Origin: Kiritimatiellia bacterium
Lineage (GTDB): Bacteria > Verrucomicrobiota > Kiritimatiellia > RFP12 > UBA1067
Assembly (NCBI GenBank): GCA_017405115.1
Contig: JAFRBA010000220.1
Coordinates: 1 to 56,385, forward strand
Length of the DNA: 56,385 nucleotides
Direction of reading: 5' to 3'
A model generated the notes under the pieces. It saw only the letters and a program-made list of their open reading frames with translations, searched no databases and was not told the origin of the DNA. The translations under genes and the position numbers were made by a program. Every line of letters starts with the position of its first letter. The first letter of the stretch is position 1. Below, piece after piece: positions 13,055 to 22,798 of the stretch.

Positions 13055-15328
13055 ATGGATAGTTTTATGAGTACGGCATTGGGTGTTGTTATAGGTTTAG
13101 TTGGCGTCTTGCTAACCTATGCTTTTTACAAGCTTGCAATTTCGTCTCGTAAGTTGTTCATAGGTCTCGGTGGCTTATTGTTGCTTTGTGGATTTGTCTT
13201 GTACTCAATTCCTGGAAAATCATCAGACTTTTCTTGTTGCCCTTGTGTTGCAAATACGGGAGCGACGGCAGGATGTGACACGAATACGACGATGTCTAAA
13301 GCATGTGGTGTTGCGATTCAGAGTTTGTCATTGGTGAATAAATCGCTTTCGTCATTTTTCCCATCGCGCGGTGGATATGATGACGGTACTATTTCAAAAC
13401 CATGTAAAAGGTTGCTTTGGTACGAGTTGTTTTATTGGGGGTTTCATTTCTTGGCCATCCTGTATATGGTTTCCATTTTTGCGGCTGTATTTGGGGTTGA
13501 ACTTATAAATAGAATTATCGTCTGGGGGAAATGCATTCCTTGGCCTCATTTGTGTATTCGCTTTAGCCGAACATTTCGTCCAAACGCAATAAATGTCTTT
13601 TGGGATGTCTGTGAAGAGTCGCGCATGATGTGCGAAAATGCCATGGCGGCTAAGTCCGCGGTTATCACGAAAAAGTCCATCGTATTTGTCTTGCCGGAAT
13701 CCTCGCATTCGTGGCTGCGGCTGAAAGACGATGATAGCGTTGTGCAGTCTTTGGTCCGAAAGGGTTTTACTTGGATTATCGGTAGTGTAGAAGAACCTGG
13801 GACTCTTGTCGCGGCGTCCCGCCACTTTTTCCTTGGATCGAATGGGTATAAAAATCTGTCGCAGGCTGAAATATTGTTGCGACGGCTTGAAAAAGACATT
13901 GCTATTCTAAGGTGCTCGCGGGTACCCAAAGGATGTTCGGGCAATTCGCAAATAACGGTATATGTGCGCGCGTGGGCGGAAGCGGATGACGACTTCATGT
14001 ATAAATGGGCTGATGAATGGAACGGCAGATTGGCTAAAAGCGATGTCGGAATTGCTGTTGAGATTGTCCGTGAGGAAGCAATCGTATCGCGCAAATTCTT
14101 GATAGATCATCCGATGCTTGATTGCCCAGGCATACAGATAGATACGGTTGACTCCACTGTTTCAGGAGAGTTCAGACTTTTGGTGATTGGATTTGGTGTA
14201 CAGGGTGAAAGACTTATGTGCGACATGGTTTGCGATGCCCAGTTTCTCAAGAAAAGCGACGCCGGCAAGTCTAAATCAGTTCCTAACGATCCAGTGTCAA
14301 TTACCGTGGATGTCATCGATAGCAATTCGGCATCGTTTGGCTGGTTCAAGGAGAACTGCCGCGATGCATGTTCAAGATACCGCATTCATTTTACACGCAT
14401 GGATGCGAGACAGGCGATTTTCTGGCAATGGTTGGATCGACAGGCCGTCTATAATCGCATTGTCATTTGCACGCAAGATGACGTTGTCAACTTGGAACTT
14501 GCAAATGATGCTGCCAATTACTACTGTACGCATCGTGGTGTAGATCGCAATGAGTTGCGCGAAACAATATTTGTACGGACACGAAACAAAATGTTGGCAG
14601 ACGCGGTGAAATTGACACGAATCGACAAGTCGTACATGTACCAGATGTTCGGGAACTTGATGGACACCTATTCAGAGAAAACATTGCTTGTCGACAGATG
14701 GAACGATGGGGCGATATTTGTAAATGGCGTCTGGAGTGCGCGTTATGAGGAAGGTGGAGAATCCAATCCGATTGTATGGTACAAGACGCATGGTGGGATG
14801 TCTTATGGCCGCAACCGCTGGCGAAGCACTAGCACGTTTGACCGCGAGTCTTCGAGGGCATCGCTCCTTCATCAGCGCAATCTGCTTAGGTTGATGGGGT
14901 ATCGAATTGACAACGGCGAAACAGGCGCGGCAACGCCTGCTACGCAAGAAATGATAACACAGGTCAAGGCGACCATGTTGAACGGCTCTCGCTTGCAAAT
15001 GCTTTCAGAGTCCGAACACATGCGCTGGATGGCCTTTCATTTCGTGCGTGGCTGGACAACATGGAAGCCGACACAAGAAGAACTGGAGAAACTTGCGACG
15101 AAAAAGCAGGTTGAACCGAGCAGCATAAAGAAACTTGTCAAGAAACATGCTGCGCTTGTTGATTTCGCCAAGCTTGACGAGATTGATGGAAAGTTTAATA
15201 TCGTCAACAAGAAGAACGGACAGAAGAATGTCAATTCGAAAAAGAAAGACGACGATCTGGTTTATGGTGTAGAGGCTATATTTGATGCCGGTTTTACCGT
15301 GACGCTGAGAACAGGAGACAAGCAATGA
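13055..15328 (+). CDS. Membrane protein with Rossmann-like and RyR-like domains
   Basis: This 757-residue protein begins with two hydrophobic segments (about 5-27 and 32-52) and a third near 118-145, so it is anchored in the inner membrane with most of the chain in the cytoplasm. A nucleotide-binding Rossmann-type motif LLVIGFGVQGERLM (about 375-388) resembles TrkA-N/RCK domains that bind NAD(H). The C-terminal 110 residues contain S-E-S-E-H-M-R-W-M-A-F-H-F (about 648-660) and match the bacterial RyR repeat pattern E-H-x-R-W-x-A-F. It overlaps a stand-alone RyR gene by four bases. In this setting it could be a membrane sensor for NAD-type ligands serving the SIR2/TIR protein downstream. That role is inference. 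Confidence 0.72.
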   Translation: MDSFMSTALGVVIGLVGVLLTYAFYKLAISSRKLFIGLGGLLLLCGFVLYSIPGKSSDFSCCPCVANTGATAGCDTNTTMSKACGVAIQSLSLVNKSLSSFFPSRGGYDDGTISKPCKRLLWYELFYWGFHFLAILYMVSIFAAVFGVELINRIIVWGKCIPWPHLCIRFSRTFRPNAINVFWDVCEESRMMCENAMAAKSAVITKKSIVFVLPESSHSWLRLKDDDSVVQSLVRKGFTWIIGSVEEPGTLVAASRHFFLGSNGYKNLSQAEILLRRLEKDIAILRCSRVPKGCSGNSQITVYVRAWAEADDDFMYKWADEWNGRLAKSDVGIAVEIVREEAIVSRKFLIDHPMLDCPGIQIDTVDSTVSGEFRLLVIGFGVQGERLMCDMVCDAQFLKKSDAGKSKSVPNDPVSITVDVIDSNSASFGWFKENCRDACSRYRIHFTRMDARQAIFWQWLDRQAVYNRIVICTQDDVVNLELANDAANYYCTHRGVDRNELRETIFVRTRNKMLADAVKLTRIDKSYMYQMFGNLMDTYSEKTLLVDRWNDGAIFVNGVWSARYEEGGESNPIVWYKTHGGMSYGRNRWRSTSTFDRESSRASLLHQRNLLRLMGYRIDNGETGAATPATQEMITQVKATMLNGSRLQMLSESEHMRWMAFHFVRGWTTWKPTQEELEKLATKKQVEPSSIKKLVKKHAALVDFAKLDEIDGKFNIVNKKNGQKNVNSKKKDDDLVYGVEAIFDAGFTVTLRTGDKQ

Positions 15329-15669
15329 CGAAACCTAATGGTGCGACATATTGCCCACATCCGATTGACACATCCTATGTTGTGTTGCCCGAATCTCTGA
15401 CGCCGCTCATCGAGGCGTTGGCGGAGAACGTGCATGACACGTGGGCGAAAGGGCGCATGGACACAGGCTGGACATACGGCCCCGTCAGAGACGATGCAAA
15501 GAAGCGGCATCCCTGCCTCGTGCCGTACGGAGAACTGCCCGAATCTGAAAAGGCATACGACCGCGACACAGCGATCTCAACCCTGAAACTCATCTGCAAG
15601 ATGGGGTATGAGATTCACACGCAATTCGTTAAAAGTAAAATCAAATGTGGAACTTATGACGTTGAGTAG
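15325..15669 (+). CDS. Single-domain RyR protein
   Basis: This 114-residue protein is almost entirely one RyR domain (the repeat first known from ryanodine receptors). Diagnostic stretches are PHPIDTS (residues 11-17), the LAEN-x-HD-x-WA-x-x-R pattern (about 32-44), G-W-x-Y-G-P-x-R-D-D (about 48-57), H-P-C-L-V-P-Y (about 61-67) and Y-D-R-x-T-A near 77. In eukaryotic channels the domain is a ligand- or kinase-responsive module. In bacteria it appears next to effector genes with unknown ligands. It is coupled to the upstream RyR/Rossmann gene by ATGA. It is probably a sensor or adaptor for the downstream SIR2-TIR and STAND proteins. Confidence 0.85.
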   Translation: MTKPNGATYCPHPIDTSYVVLPESLTPLIEALAENVHDTWAKGRMDTGWTYGPVRDDAKKRHPCLVPYGELPESEKAYDRDTAISTLKLICKMGYEIHTQFVKSKIKCGTYDVE

Positions 15670-15715
15670 CAATGATAAAATAGCCACAGAAACACCCGAA
15701 GGGAGGCATGGCGGT

Positions 15716-17077
15716 ATGACAAGACAGTCCAAGTTTGACGAATTGCATTGGGACGGGTTGATCGAGAACATTGCGCAAGGCAAAGTCGTGCCCGTGATAG
15801 GACATGAACTGATGACGGCGGAAGTTGGCGGGAAATGCGTCCCGTTTCTTGACGCGGCAATGATGGCGATTTCACGAAAGTACGGAGTTGAATTCCGGCA
15901 GGATGAACAGCCCGGCGACTTTTTCATTCGCTTGCAGAACGAATGGGACACGGTGCGCGTGCATAGTGCAGTGAAGAAGATTCTCAAGGAGGAACTACCC
16001 CTTTCCTCGCAAGGCGTCCTCGAAAAACTCGCCACGATAAAAGGCTTCAGACTGTTTCTCGCAACCACATGCGACCAATGCATGGAAAACGCTCTAGCCA
16101 AGGCCGGGGATGCTCCTGCCACGTTCTTTTTCAGCAAAAATAGCACGGATAAACTGGATCTGCCTTCCCAATCCTTCCCCGATTCCATCCGCACGGTGTA
16201 TCATTTATTCGGTCTAGCGGACAAAGCAGGGCATTTCGCACTAATGGAAGACGAGCGGCTGGACTACGTATGCAGATGGATGGATTCGCTCCGCAGCCCG
16301 AAAAAACTTCAGATTTATCTTCAAGACAAATCATTGCTCGTACTTGGATGCAGTTTCGAGAATTGGCTGGCGAGGTTCTCCTTGTTCGGAATAAAGGGTG
16401 AAGATTTATTAAGCAAGCAGCCGAATGTCGTCGTGGCGGACAAAAATTCGAGGAACGATCTTCAATTGGACAAGTTTCTTTCGCGTTGCAAGGGGTGCAT
16501 ATATTGCGAAGGGGATGCGACGCTGTTCGTGGATACGCTTGTCGAAAAGATGACCGAGGCTGGGCTTTTGGAGGAAGGAGCAATTCCCGAAAAGAGCGGA
16601 GAAGAAGTCCCGGTGCCCCCAGATGCGCAAATATTTATCAGTTATGCCAATGAGGATCGTGCGGCGGCAATCGCAATCAAACAAAAACTGGAGGGGTGCG
16701 GCGCTTCCGTTTGGCTCGATACGCAGCGGCTAGTGAAAGAACCCGGTGCCGATTACAACAAACTTATTGCCGCAGGCATCCAACGTTCACGCTTGTTCAT
16801 CCCGGTTCTTTCGGGGACGACTGCTTGGGACAAGGAGCGAAGATATTTTCGCGTGGAATGGTCGGAGGCGATAAAAGAAGCAAAGTTCAGACCGCGAAGC
16901 CTCCCTTTTATAATCCCGGTCGCAATTGATGATGTGGATGCAAAAGTAGACAATTACATCGACCCGGACCTGAAGGACTTGCAGTGGATCCGGGCAAAAG
17001 ACGGCTTTTTAAGCGATGTCGATACAAACCAGATAATCAAGACGGTCTTGGCCGCGAAAGGAGGCAGCAATGAATGA
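15716..17077 (+). CDS. SIR2-like/TIR domain protein
   Basis: This 453-residue protein has two parts. Residues 1-270 look like a divergent SIR2-like domain: KVVPVIGHEL (about 23-32) at the position of the sirtuin nucleotide loop, and LLVLGCSFENWLARF (about 205-219), a strand-helix typical of this subgroup. Residues about 303-450 are a TIR domain (IFISYANEDRAAA, then VWLDTQ, and V-E-W-S-E with the candidate catalytic Glu). Both domain types degrade NAD+ in anti-phage systems, where NAD depletion aborts infection. The classical G-A-G loop and sirtuin catalytic histidine are not obvious, so the SIR2 part may only sense. An upstream in-frame start exists, but the ATG at 15716 follows GGGAGG at nine bases and avoids overlap with the RyR gene. 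The next gene overlaps by eight bases. Confidence 0.82.
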   Translation: MTRQSKFDELHWDGLIENIAQGKVVPVIGHELMTAEVGGKCVPFLDAAMMAISRKYGVEFRQDEQPGDFFIRLQNEWDTVRVHSAVKKILKEELPLSSQGVLEKLATIKGFRLFLATTCDQCMENALAKAGDAPATFFFSKNSTDKLDLPSQSFPDSIRTVYHLFGLADKAGHFALMEDERLDYVCRWMDSLRSPKKLQIYLQDKSLLVLGCSFENWLARFSLFGIKGEDLLSKQPNVVVADKNSRNDLQLDKFLSRCKGCIYCEGDATLFVDTLVEKMTEAGLLEEGAIPEKSGEEVPVPPDAQIFISYANEDRAAAIAIKQKLEGCGASVWLDTQRLVKEPGADYNKLIAAGIQRSRLFIPVLSGTTAWDKERRYFRVEWSEAIKEAKFRPRSLPFIIPVAIDDVDAKVDNYIDPDLKDLQWIRAKDGFLSDVDTNQIIKTVLAAKGGSNE

Positions 17078-20000
17078 CAAACACATTTACGGCTCCGTAT
17101 GGCCGGGATTGAAGTCGTATACGGAAGCAGATAGTGCGCTCTTCTTCGGGAGGGATGCGGATATCGAACGGCTCGTGGATGCGATAGAATACGAAGATGT
17201 TTGCACGGTATATGGGAAATCGGGAGCCGGGAAGTCGTCGTTGTTGATGGCAGGTGTGTTCCCAAGGCTGCGCAAGAATGGATTTCTGCCTGTCTGGATA
17301 AGGCTCAACCACGCTGGCAAGACCTCGACGACACGGCAGATTGTTGACGCCGTCGAGCGATCGGCGAAGGACTACTTCGTCGAGATCGAAGAAACTTGTG
17401 CCGCGTTCGCAAAAGGACGGGAAGAAACTCTTTGGGAATGGTTCCACCGCCATTCGTTCAAGAATGCGTTCGGAAGAGCGCTTGAGCCTGTTATAGTCAT
17501 CGACCAGTTTGAGGAGGTGTTTACCGCCGAGGGCAACGACAAGAAGAAATTCTTCACTGAACTTGCAAATCTTGGCGAGAATACGATTCCTACGATGGTG
17601 GAAGACGCGGAAACGGAATTGCCATACGGCTTGAATGCCGAAAAACGCGGCTACCGCATAGTTTGCAGCATCCGCGAGGACTTCTTCCCCCGGTTCGAGG
17701 AAGCGACCGCTCCTTACGGGGCTTTTCGCCAAAACCGCATTTGCATCGGCCCGTTCGAGCGCGAACAGGCGAAAGAAGCGATCACAAAACCCGGCAAAGA
17801 GATTGTGGACGATGTCGTAGCAGAGGCGATTCTCGACGTCTTGCAGGGCAAATCCTCGCTCATAGAACCGGCGCTTCTTTCGGTGTTTTGTTCGCGGCTC
17901 GACATGAAACGACAGCAAGTCGGTGCGCAAAAGATCGACAAAGAGTCGGTGGAGGTCGGCGAGAATGACATACTCTCTGGATTCTACCGCGATGCCATGT
18001 CAGGAGTGGCGAAGCGCACGGTCGAGTTGCTTGAAAGCCATCTTCTTTCTCCATCAGGTTTCAGGGCGCCTTGGGCGATAGAGGAGGCGGAGAAGGCGGG
18101 TGTCAAACGCGAGGAATTGAGGAAACTTGTCGGGGAGCGGCTCCTGCAAGTCTTTCGGCGTGATGGCGACGAGTTTATCGAATACAGCCACGACATCGTC
18201 GTGCGAACCGTTCGGAAAAAAAAGATTGAAGAAGAGAGACGTTCGGCTAATCTAAAGAAATACAAAGCTAAGCATAATATCCTGACTTTAGCAGGCCGTC
18301 AACTTATGGATAATTGTGGCTTTGATTTTTCTGAGGATAATAGTCGAACCATCATATCTGGTAATTCAAAGAATCAACTAAAGAAAAATATTAGTACTAT
18401 CCATCCAAGAGAATATGATGGGAGTGATAATGTTTTTATTGCAGACCTCCTAAACCAAATAGTAGGGAATGACAGACTTTTCATGCATTTTGGCGAAGAA
18501 AGCCCTACAAAAGATGGATATAAGGCATTAGAAATAAACACTCAATTATTGAACTCACAACGATTAATAAATGGTGTTGTCTTTCATGGTTCCATAGCTT
18601 GCAATTTGCCAATTTGTTCTGCTGAAGGATTCTATGGTATCAATATTGATTATGATTCTGAAGGTAATGAAAAAGCACGTATTTACATCCATTCAGAAGA
18701 TGGTGTTAACGTTTCTGGTGTTTCACGTTATGAAATCGTAGAGTACGATGATTATGGCTTCCCTCGTAAAATACTCTTTAAGGATGAGAAAAATAATCCG
18801 TGTAAACATTTTGATGGAAACTATGGGATAGAATTTACATATGATAGAGACGGAAATGAGCAATATCGTCGATATCTAGACATAGATGGTGAAAATTCAT
18901 GCAAAATCTACAATCAGATTTGCGGAATGAAATCAGAATATGACGATAGAGACAGGGTTAGGGTTGTTTTACAATATTTCGTTGATGAAAAAGGTGAAAT
19001 AACAGATGATGCGTATGGGCATGTGGGTGTTAAGTATTTCTATGATAAGGAAACTGGCGACAAAATCAAGATGGAATATGTCGGTAAAGATAAAAAAACA
19101 TGTTTAAGCCAATATAAATATAGCATAGTGACTTTCCACTATAAAAATGGCAAATTGTTTCAGCTTCGACATTATGATGGGGGAAAGCCTGTAAATAGGA
19201 TAGATGGCGATTTACGCTATAGTATACTGGAGATTGTTGGATATGATAAATGTGATAGAATATTAGGGTACATATTAAGAGATACCGATGAGGAACTGAT
19301 CCTAAAATTATTATACACTTATGATAATATAGGGCGTATGACGGATATAAAATATTATGCTGGCGAGGATATATGTAGCATAAGTCCAACAGGAGTTCAT
19401 CATACCAAATATGAGTATTATGAAAATGGATTATTAAAAAGTCAATCTCACTTTGGTGTTAATGGCAGTGCCGTGGAGGATATAAATGGCATTCACAGAG
19501 TTAATTTTGAATATGATGAGCATGGAAGAATAGCCCAACGGCATTTTTTCAAACCGAATGAAGACAAGTATAATAGTACTTTTTATGAATACAAATCTGA
19601 TGCACAATGTATTGTTCGAGACAGAACTTATATAGATGCTGAAGGAAACTATTTAGAAGAGAAACAGGAATTGATAATTAATCATAAATTGCAGGCAAAG
19701 GAAGTTATTTTTGGAGAGAATAACAGTTTTATTCCAGGACGCTCTGTTAAGGTCAAATTCAAATATAATATTTCAGGAGATGTGATAGAACAGCGGTTTT
19801 TTGATGTAGAATCTGATAAACCTATTGCTGATGAAGACGGTGATTATGGGATTAGGATAGAGTCAGATAATGTCAAAGAAGAGAGTCGTACGTTATTACT
19901 TGATGAGAATGGAAATTGTTCTAAAAATAAGCACCCTTATGCAATTATTGCTAGAAAGAACATGAAGTTCAATGGCGATGAATGTGTGTGTGAATCATAT

Positions 20001-21434
20001 TTTGAAGAAGATTATACTCCTGTCTTATGTGAATCTGGCTATCATAAGATTATAGCATCTCAACCTTCAGACGGTGACGAATTAAACAGGAAGGTTTTCT
20101 TTTTCGATTGCCAAAATAATCCATGCAATTGCAAGGACGGATATTCAAAACAGATTTTTGAGGAAGAACAAATTAGTTCTACTGAAAGTAAAAGAACAGT
20201 TTATTTTTTACGTGCTGATGATACCCCAGTAATTAACAATGGGCGTGGCTTTCATAAGCGTGAAGAGATAGTCTCTGAGAAAACCATTGCAACAAGTCGT
20301 TCTTTTAAAGACGAAAATGACCATCTGATTAATGTTTCAGATGGATTTGCCAAAATAACTTGTAAACGATATGATTCGTTATGGACTCTTTTCCATTTTC
20401 CATTTGAAGATTATGACGTAATATGCTTTTATGATGAAAACGATCAAAAAGTAGATGTGGATTATGAAATAAATATTAAAGGGAGATTACGGACCTTTCA
20501 TGCGCACGAATTTATTGCACCATTGGATCACGATTCTCCATTTTTTGAAGTTAATGCTGCGTCCGGGAAAAACTTGTATAGAGACTGGACTAAAATGTGG
20601 AAGTGTGTAGTTCCTCTTGTTATTATCGTGGGATTTCCAATCTATTGCTTGTATCACTTTTTCAAGAAACTGTTCAAGATTAGGCCTAACCAAGAAAAAA
20701 CTTTCCCGATAATAATGATTTCAGAAGTTTTTGACGAAGTACCAAAAGGTAAAGCACAAACTGGTAATGATGCACTCATTTCACCAGCAAAGACCATGGG
20801 AATAAAACCTGGATGTTGGATAATTGGATGGAATGATTGGTTATATAATAAATACGATGCGGATATGGCTGAAAGATTTGAAAAAGAATTCAATATTCCA
20901 GGAAATATTAAGATTATCACTTTGTATGATCCAGTTGAAAGGATTTTTTTCAATTTGAGCATTAAAGCGGAGAATATTGGTTTAAGAATACAAGATACTC
21001 AGGTGCTTGAAGAGGTTGTCGATGAAATGGAAGAAAAAGCGAGGCTATTATCAGCTGATGAGAATGCTTATTTACTGCGAACTATATACTTGTACTTAGC
21101 ACAACAATATATGTGGAATGGTGAGTATGTTAAAGCAGCGGAATACTATCGTAAGCAGCTTGCCCTAATGGAAAAACAAGGGGAAGAAGTTTCGTCACAT
21201 GCTCTCGCCGATGCATACAAAAACCTTGGTGTATGCTTATCCTGCGATAACAAGAATGGCGAAGCTATTGAAATGCTGGAGCGGGCACTTGAGATTTTAA
21301 AAGAGAGAGAGGAGGAAAAACAATTGATTGCGGAAATTCATAATCATTTGGCGCAAGTGTTCCGCGTGGGAGGAGAGTCAGAAAAAGCGAACTTTCATAA
21401 TGATAGATATGTTGATTTGAAGAAGTTGGTGTAA
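17070..21434 (+). CDS. Giant nSTAND ATPase with repeat, PDZ-like and TPR regions
   Basis: This protein has 1454 residues. Residues 1-390 form a STAND-type ATPase: WPGLKSYTEADSALFFGRD start, P-loop GKSGAGKS (49-56), Walker B V-I-V-I-D-Q-F-E-E (about 134-142). From about 400 to 1170 there are many degenerate repeats of G-Y/I-x4-Y-D-x-x-G-N, resembling WG/YD-type beta repeats. A membrane segment follows (about 1180-1198). Next comes a PDZ-like domain with MGIKPGCWIIGWND (about 1241-1255), then tetratricopeptide-like helices to the end. The DNA turns visibly AT-rich near 18240, just after the ATPase, so the sensor part has a different history from the ATPase. STAND proteins act as switches that oligomerise on ligand binding. 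The ATG follows AAAGGAGG and overlaps the SIR2-TIR gene. Confidence 0.8.
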   Translation: MNDKHIYGSVWPGLKSYTEADSALFFGRDADIERLVDAIEYEDVCTVYGKSGAGKSSLLMAGVFPRLRKNGFLPVWIRLNHAGKTSTTRQIVDAVERSAKDYFVEIEETCAAFAKGREETLWEWFHRHSFKNAFGRALEPVIVIDQFEEVFTAEGNDKKKFFTELANLGENTIPTMVEDAETELPYGLNAEKRGYRIVCSIREDFFPRFEEATAPYGAFRQNRICIGPFEREQAKEAITKPGKEIVDDVVAEAILDVLQGKSSLIEPALLSVFCSRLDMKRQQVGAQKIDKESVEVGENDILSGFYRDAMSGVAKRTVELLESHLLSPSGFRAPWAIEEAEKAGVKREELRKLVGERLLQVFRRDGDEFIEYSHDIVVRTVRKKKIEEERRSANLKKYKAKHNILTLAGRQLMDNCGFDFSEDNSRTIISGNSKNQLKKNISTIHPREYDGSDNVFIADLLNQIVGNDRLFMHFGEESPTKDGYKALEINTQLLNSQRLINGVVFHGSIACNLPICSAEGFYGINIDYDSEGNEKARIYIHSEDGVNVSGVSRYEIVEYDDYGFPRKILFKDEKNNPCKHFDGNYGIEFTYDRDGNEQYRRYLDIDGENSCKIYNQICGMKSEYDDRDRVRVVLQYFVDEKGEITDDAYGHVGVKYFYDKETGDKIKMEYVGKDKKTCLSQYKYSIVTFHYKNGKLFQLRHYDGGKPVNRIDGDLRYSILEIVGYDKCDRILGYILRDTDEELILKLLYTYDNIGRMTDIKYYAGEDICSISPTGVHHTKYEYYENGLLKSQSHFGVNGSAVEDINGIHRVNFEYDEHGRIAQRHFFKPNEDKYNSTFYEYKSDAQCIVRDRTYIDAEGNYLEEKQELIINHKLQAKEVIFGENNSFIPGRSVKVKFKYNISGDVIEQRFFDVESDKPIADEDGDYGIRIESDNVKEESRTLLLDENGNCSKNKHPYAIIARKNMKFNGDECVCESYFEEDYTPVLCESGYHKIIASQPSDGDELNRKVFFFDCQNNPCNCKDGYSKQIFEEEQISSTESKRTVYFLRADDTPVINNGRGFHKREEIVSEKTIATSRSFKDENDHLINVSDGFAKITCKRYDSLWTLFHFPFEDYDVICFYDENDQKVDVDYEINIKGRLRTFHAHEFIAPLDHDSPFFEVNAASGKNLYRDWTKMWKCVVPLVIIVGFPIYCLYHFFKKLFKIRPNQEKTFPIIMISEVFDEVPKGKAQTGNDALISPAKTMGIKPGCWIIGWNDWLYNKYDADMAERFEKEFNIPGNIKIITLYDPVERIFFNLSIKAENIGLRIQDTQVLEEVVDEMEEKARLLSADENAYLLRTIYLYLAQQYMWNGEYVKAAEYYRKQLALMEKQGEEVSSHALADAYKNLGVCLSCDNKNGEAIEMLERALEILKEREEEKQLIAEIHNHLAQVFRVGGESEKANFHNDRYVDLKKLV

Positions 21435-21466
21435 CACTCTTGATTTTCTGCTGGGAAGGCAACAAT

Positions 21467-21586
21467 ATGACACCTAAGCGTATAATCCTAGTGCAGCACG
21501 GGAGGTCGGCGGCGAATGACGACACGACGCTATATAGCCGTGTGCCTGACCATAAGCGCGAACTTGTGGAGCAGGGGCGCGGATAG
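21467..21586 (+). pseudogene. 5' remnant of a histidine phosphatase gene
   Basis: The 39 codons begin M-T-P-K-R-I-I-L-V-Q-H-G-R-S and continue with a Y-S-R-x-P-D-H pattern and ELVEQG. This is the N-terminal end of a GpmB-like histidine phosphatase (RHG motif, here QHG). A GGGAAGG ribosome site precedes it. It stops abruptly after 39 residues where the family has about 200, so the rest has been lost, probably when the following TIR gene arrived. Confidence 0.7.
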
Positions 21587-21635
21587 ACACGCGAGGGTGG
21601 ATAGCGTGTGTGTAAGCTAATAGGAGGCATGTCGC

Positions 21636-22787
21636 ATGAATTATGATATATTTATAAGCTACTCGCGCAAGGACGGCGAGGTTGTTCAATCGGTGGTTGA
21701 TCGGTTGAAGGCGGAGGGATATCGTTGCTGGATGGACGTTGACGGTATCGAGAGTGGCGATGCGTTCAAACGGAAGATTGTCGCTGCGATCAAAAATTCA
21801 AAGTCATTGTTATTTTTCTCGTCCAAGGATTCAAATCAATCGCAATGGACGCTTAAGGAGATTAACGTTGCGGTCGAATTGAAGAAGTTGATCATACCGG
21901 TCCGATTGGACGGTTCGGTTTATTCGGACGACATTCTCCTTGATGTTTCTGGCCTAGATTTTGTGTCGTATTACGGAGAGAATCGAGAGAAAGAACTTGA
22001 AAGAATGCTGACAGCGCTCAAGAGCAAGGTCGCGTCGTGCAATGCCGGTTCTGACTCGCGACAGATTGTACTGCCTGGCGGCGCGATCATGAGATTTCGG
22101 TTGTGCGTGGCAGGTGGCTTTACGATGGGGAGCCCATTGGACGAGGTCGGGCGTGATGAAGGAGAGTCGCAGCATAAGGTCACGCTTACTAAAGCGTTTT
22201 GGATGTCTGAAACCCCCGTGACGCAGATGCAGTGGAAAAGCGTGATGAAGGATTGCCCATCGCGATTCAAGGGCGACGATTTGCCCGTGGAAAATGTGTC
22301 CTGGAATAGGAGCCAAGAGTTTGTAAAGAAAGTCAACTCCAGAATGAAATTCGGGATGCGTTTGCCGACTGAAGCAGAGTGGGAGTACGCTTGCAGAGCC
22401 GGTGCAACTGAGGCTTTTGGCGGAATTGGCAGTCTGGACGACATGGGTTGGTATGGAGACAATAGTGGAGGAATGGCGCATCCGGTAGGTTGCAAGGCCG
22501 CAAATGCTTGGGGCCTATATGATATGCATGGGAATGTTTGGGAGTGGTGCAATGATAAGTTTTCAGAATATCCTCAGGCTGATGTAACAGATCCTAAGGG
22601 TGCAGACAAGGGGGAGTTGAGCGTACTTCGCGGCGGTAGTTGGCACAGTCGTTCCAATAGCTGTCGCTCTGCGGCACGTAATGCGATGCCTCCTGGGTTC
22701 TCTAGCGACCGTTTTGGTTTCAGGGTTTGCTTGGATGTCGATGGTGGATCCAAGATAACGCAGCACAATACCATTGGCACAAGATAG
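21636..22787 (+). CDS. TIR domain fused to FGE-sulfatase (SUMF1-like) domain
   Basis: This 383-residue protein starts with a TIR domain (YDIFISYSRKDGEVV at residues 3-17, CWMDVD, S-Q-W-T-L-K-E-I with a candidate catalytic Glu near 72). From about residue 140 to 375 there is a formylglycine-generating-enzyme-like domain: G-G-F-T-M-G-S-P, M-S-E-T-P-V-T, R-L-P-T-E-A-E-W-E-Y-A-C, the W-G-L-Y-D-M-H-G-N-V-W-E-W-C motif, L-R-G-G-S-W and F-G-F-R-V. The FGE copper/cysteine active site (two cysteines near G-F-R-C) is not complete, so the domain is more likely a ligand-binding sensor than an oxidase. TIR-effector plus FGE-sensor is a known layout for bacterial immunity candidates. It overlaps nothing and is followed by another TIR gene 12 bases later. 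Confidence 0.85.
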   Translation: MNYDIFISYSRKDGEVVQSVVDRLKAEGYRCWMDVDGIESGDAFKRKIVAAIKNSKSLLFFSSKDSNQSQWTLKEINVAVELKKLIIPVRLDGSVYSDDILLDVSGLDFVSYYGENREKELERMLTALKSKVASCNAGSDSRQIVLPGGAIMRFRLCVAGGFTMGSPLDEVGRDEGESQHKVTLTKAFWMSETPVTQMQWKSVMKDCPSRFKGDDLPVENVSWNRSQEFVKKVNSRMKFGMRLPTEAEWEYACRAGATEAFGGIGSLDDMGWYGDNSGGMAHPVGCKAANAWGLYDMHGNVWEWCNDKFSEYPQADVTDPKGADKGELSVLRGGSWHSRSNSCRSAARNAMPPGFSSDRFGFRVCLDVDGGSKITQHNTIGTR

Positions 22788-22798
22788 GGGAACGGAGA

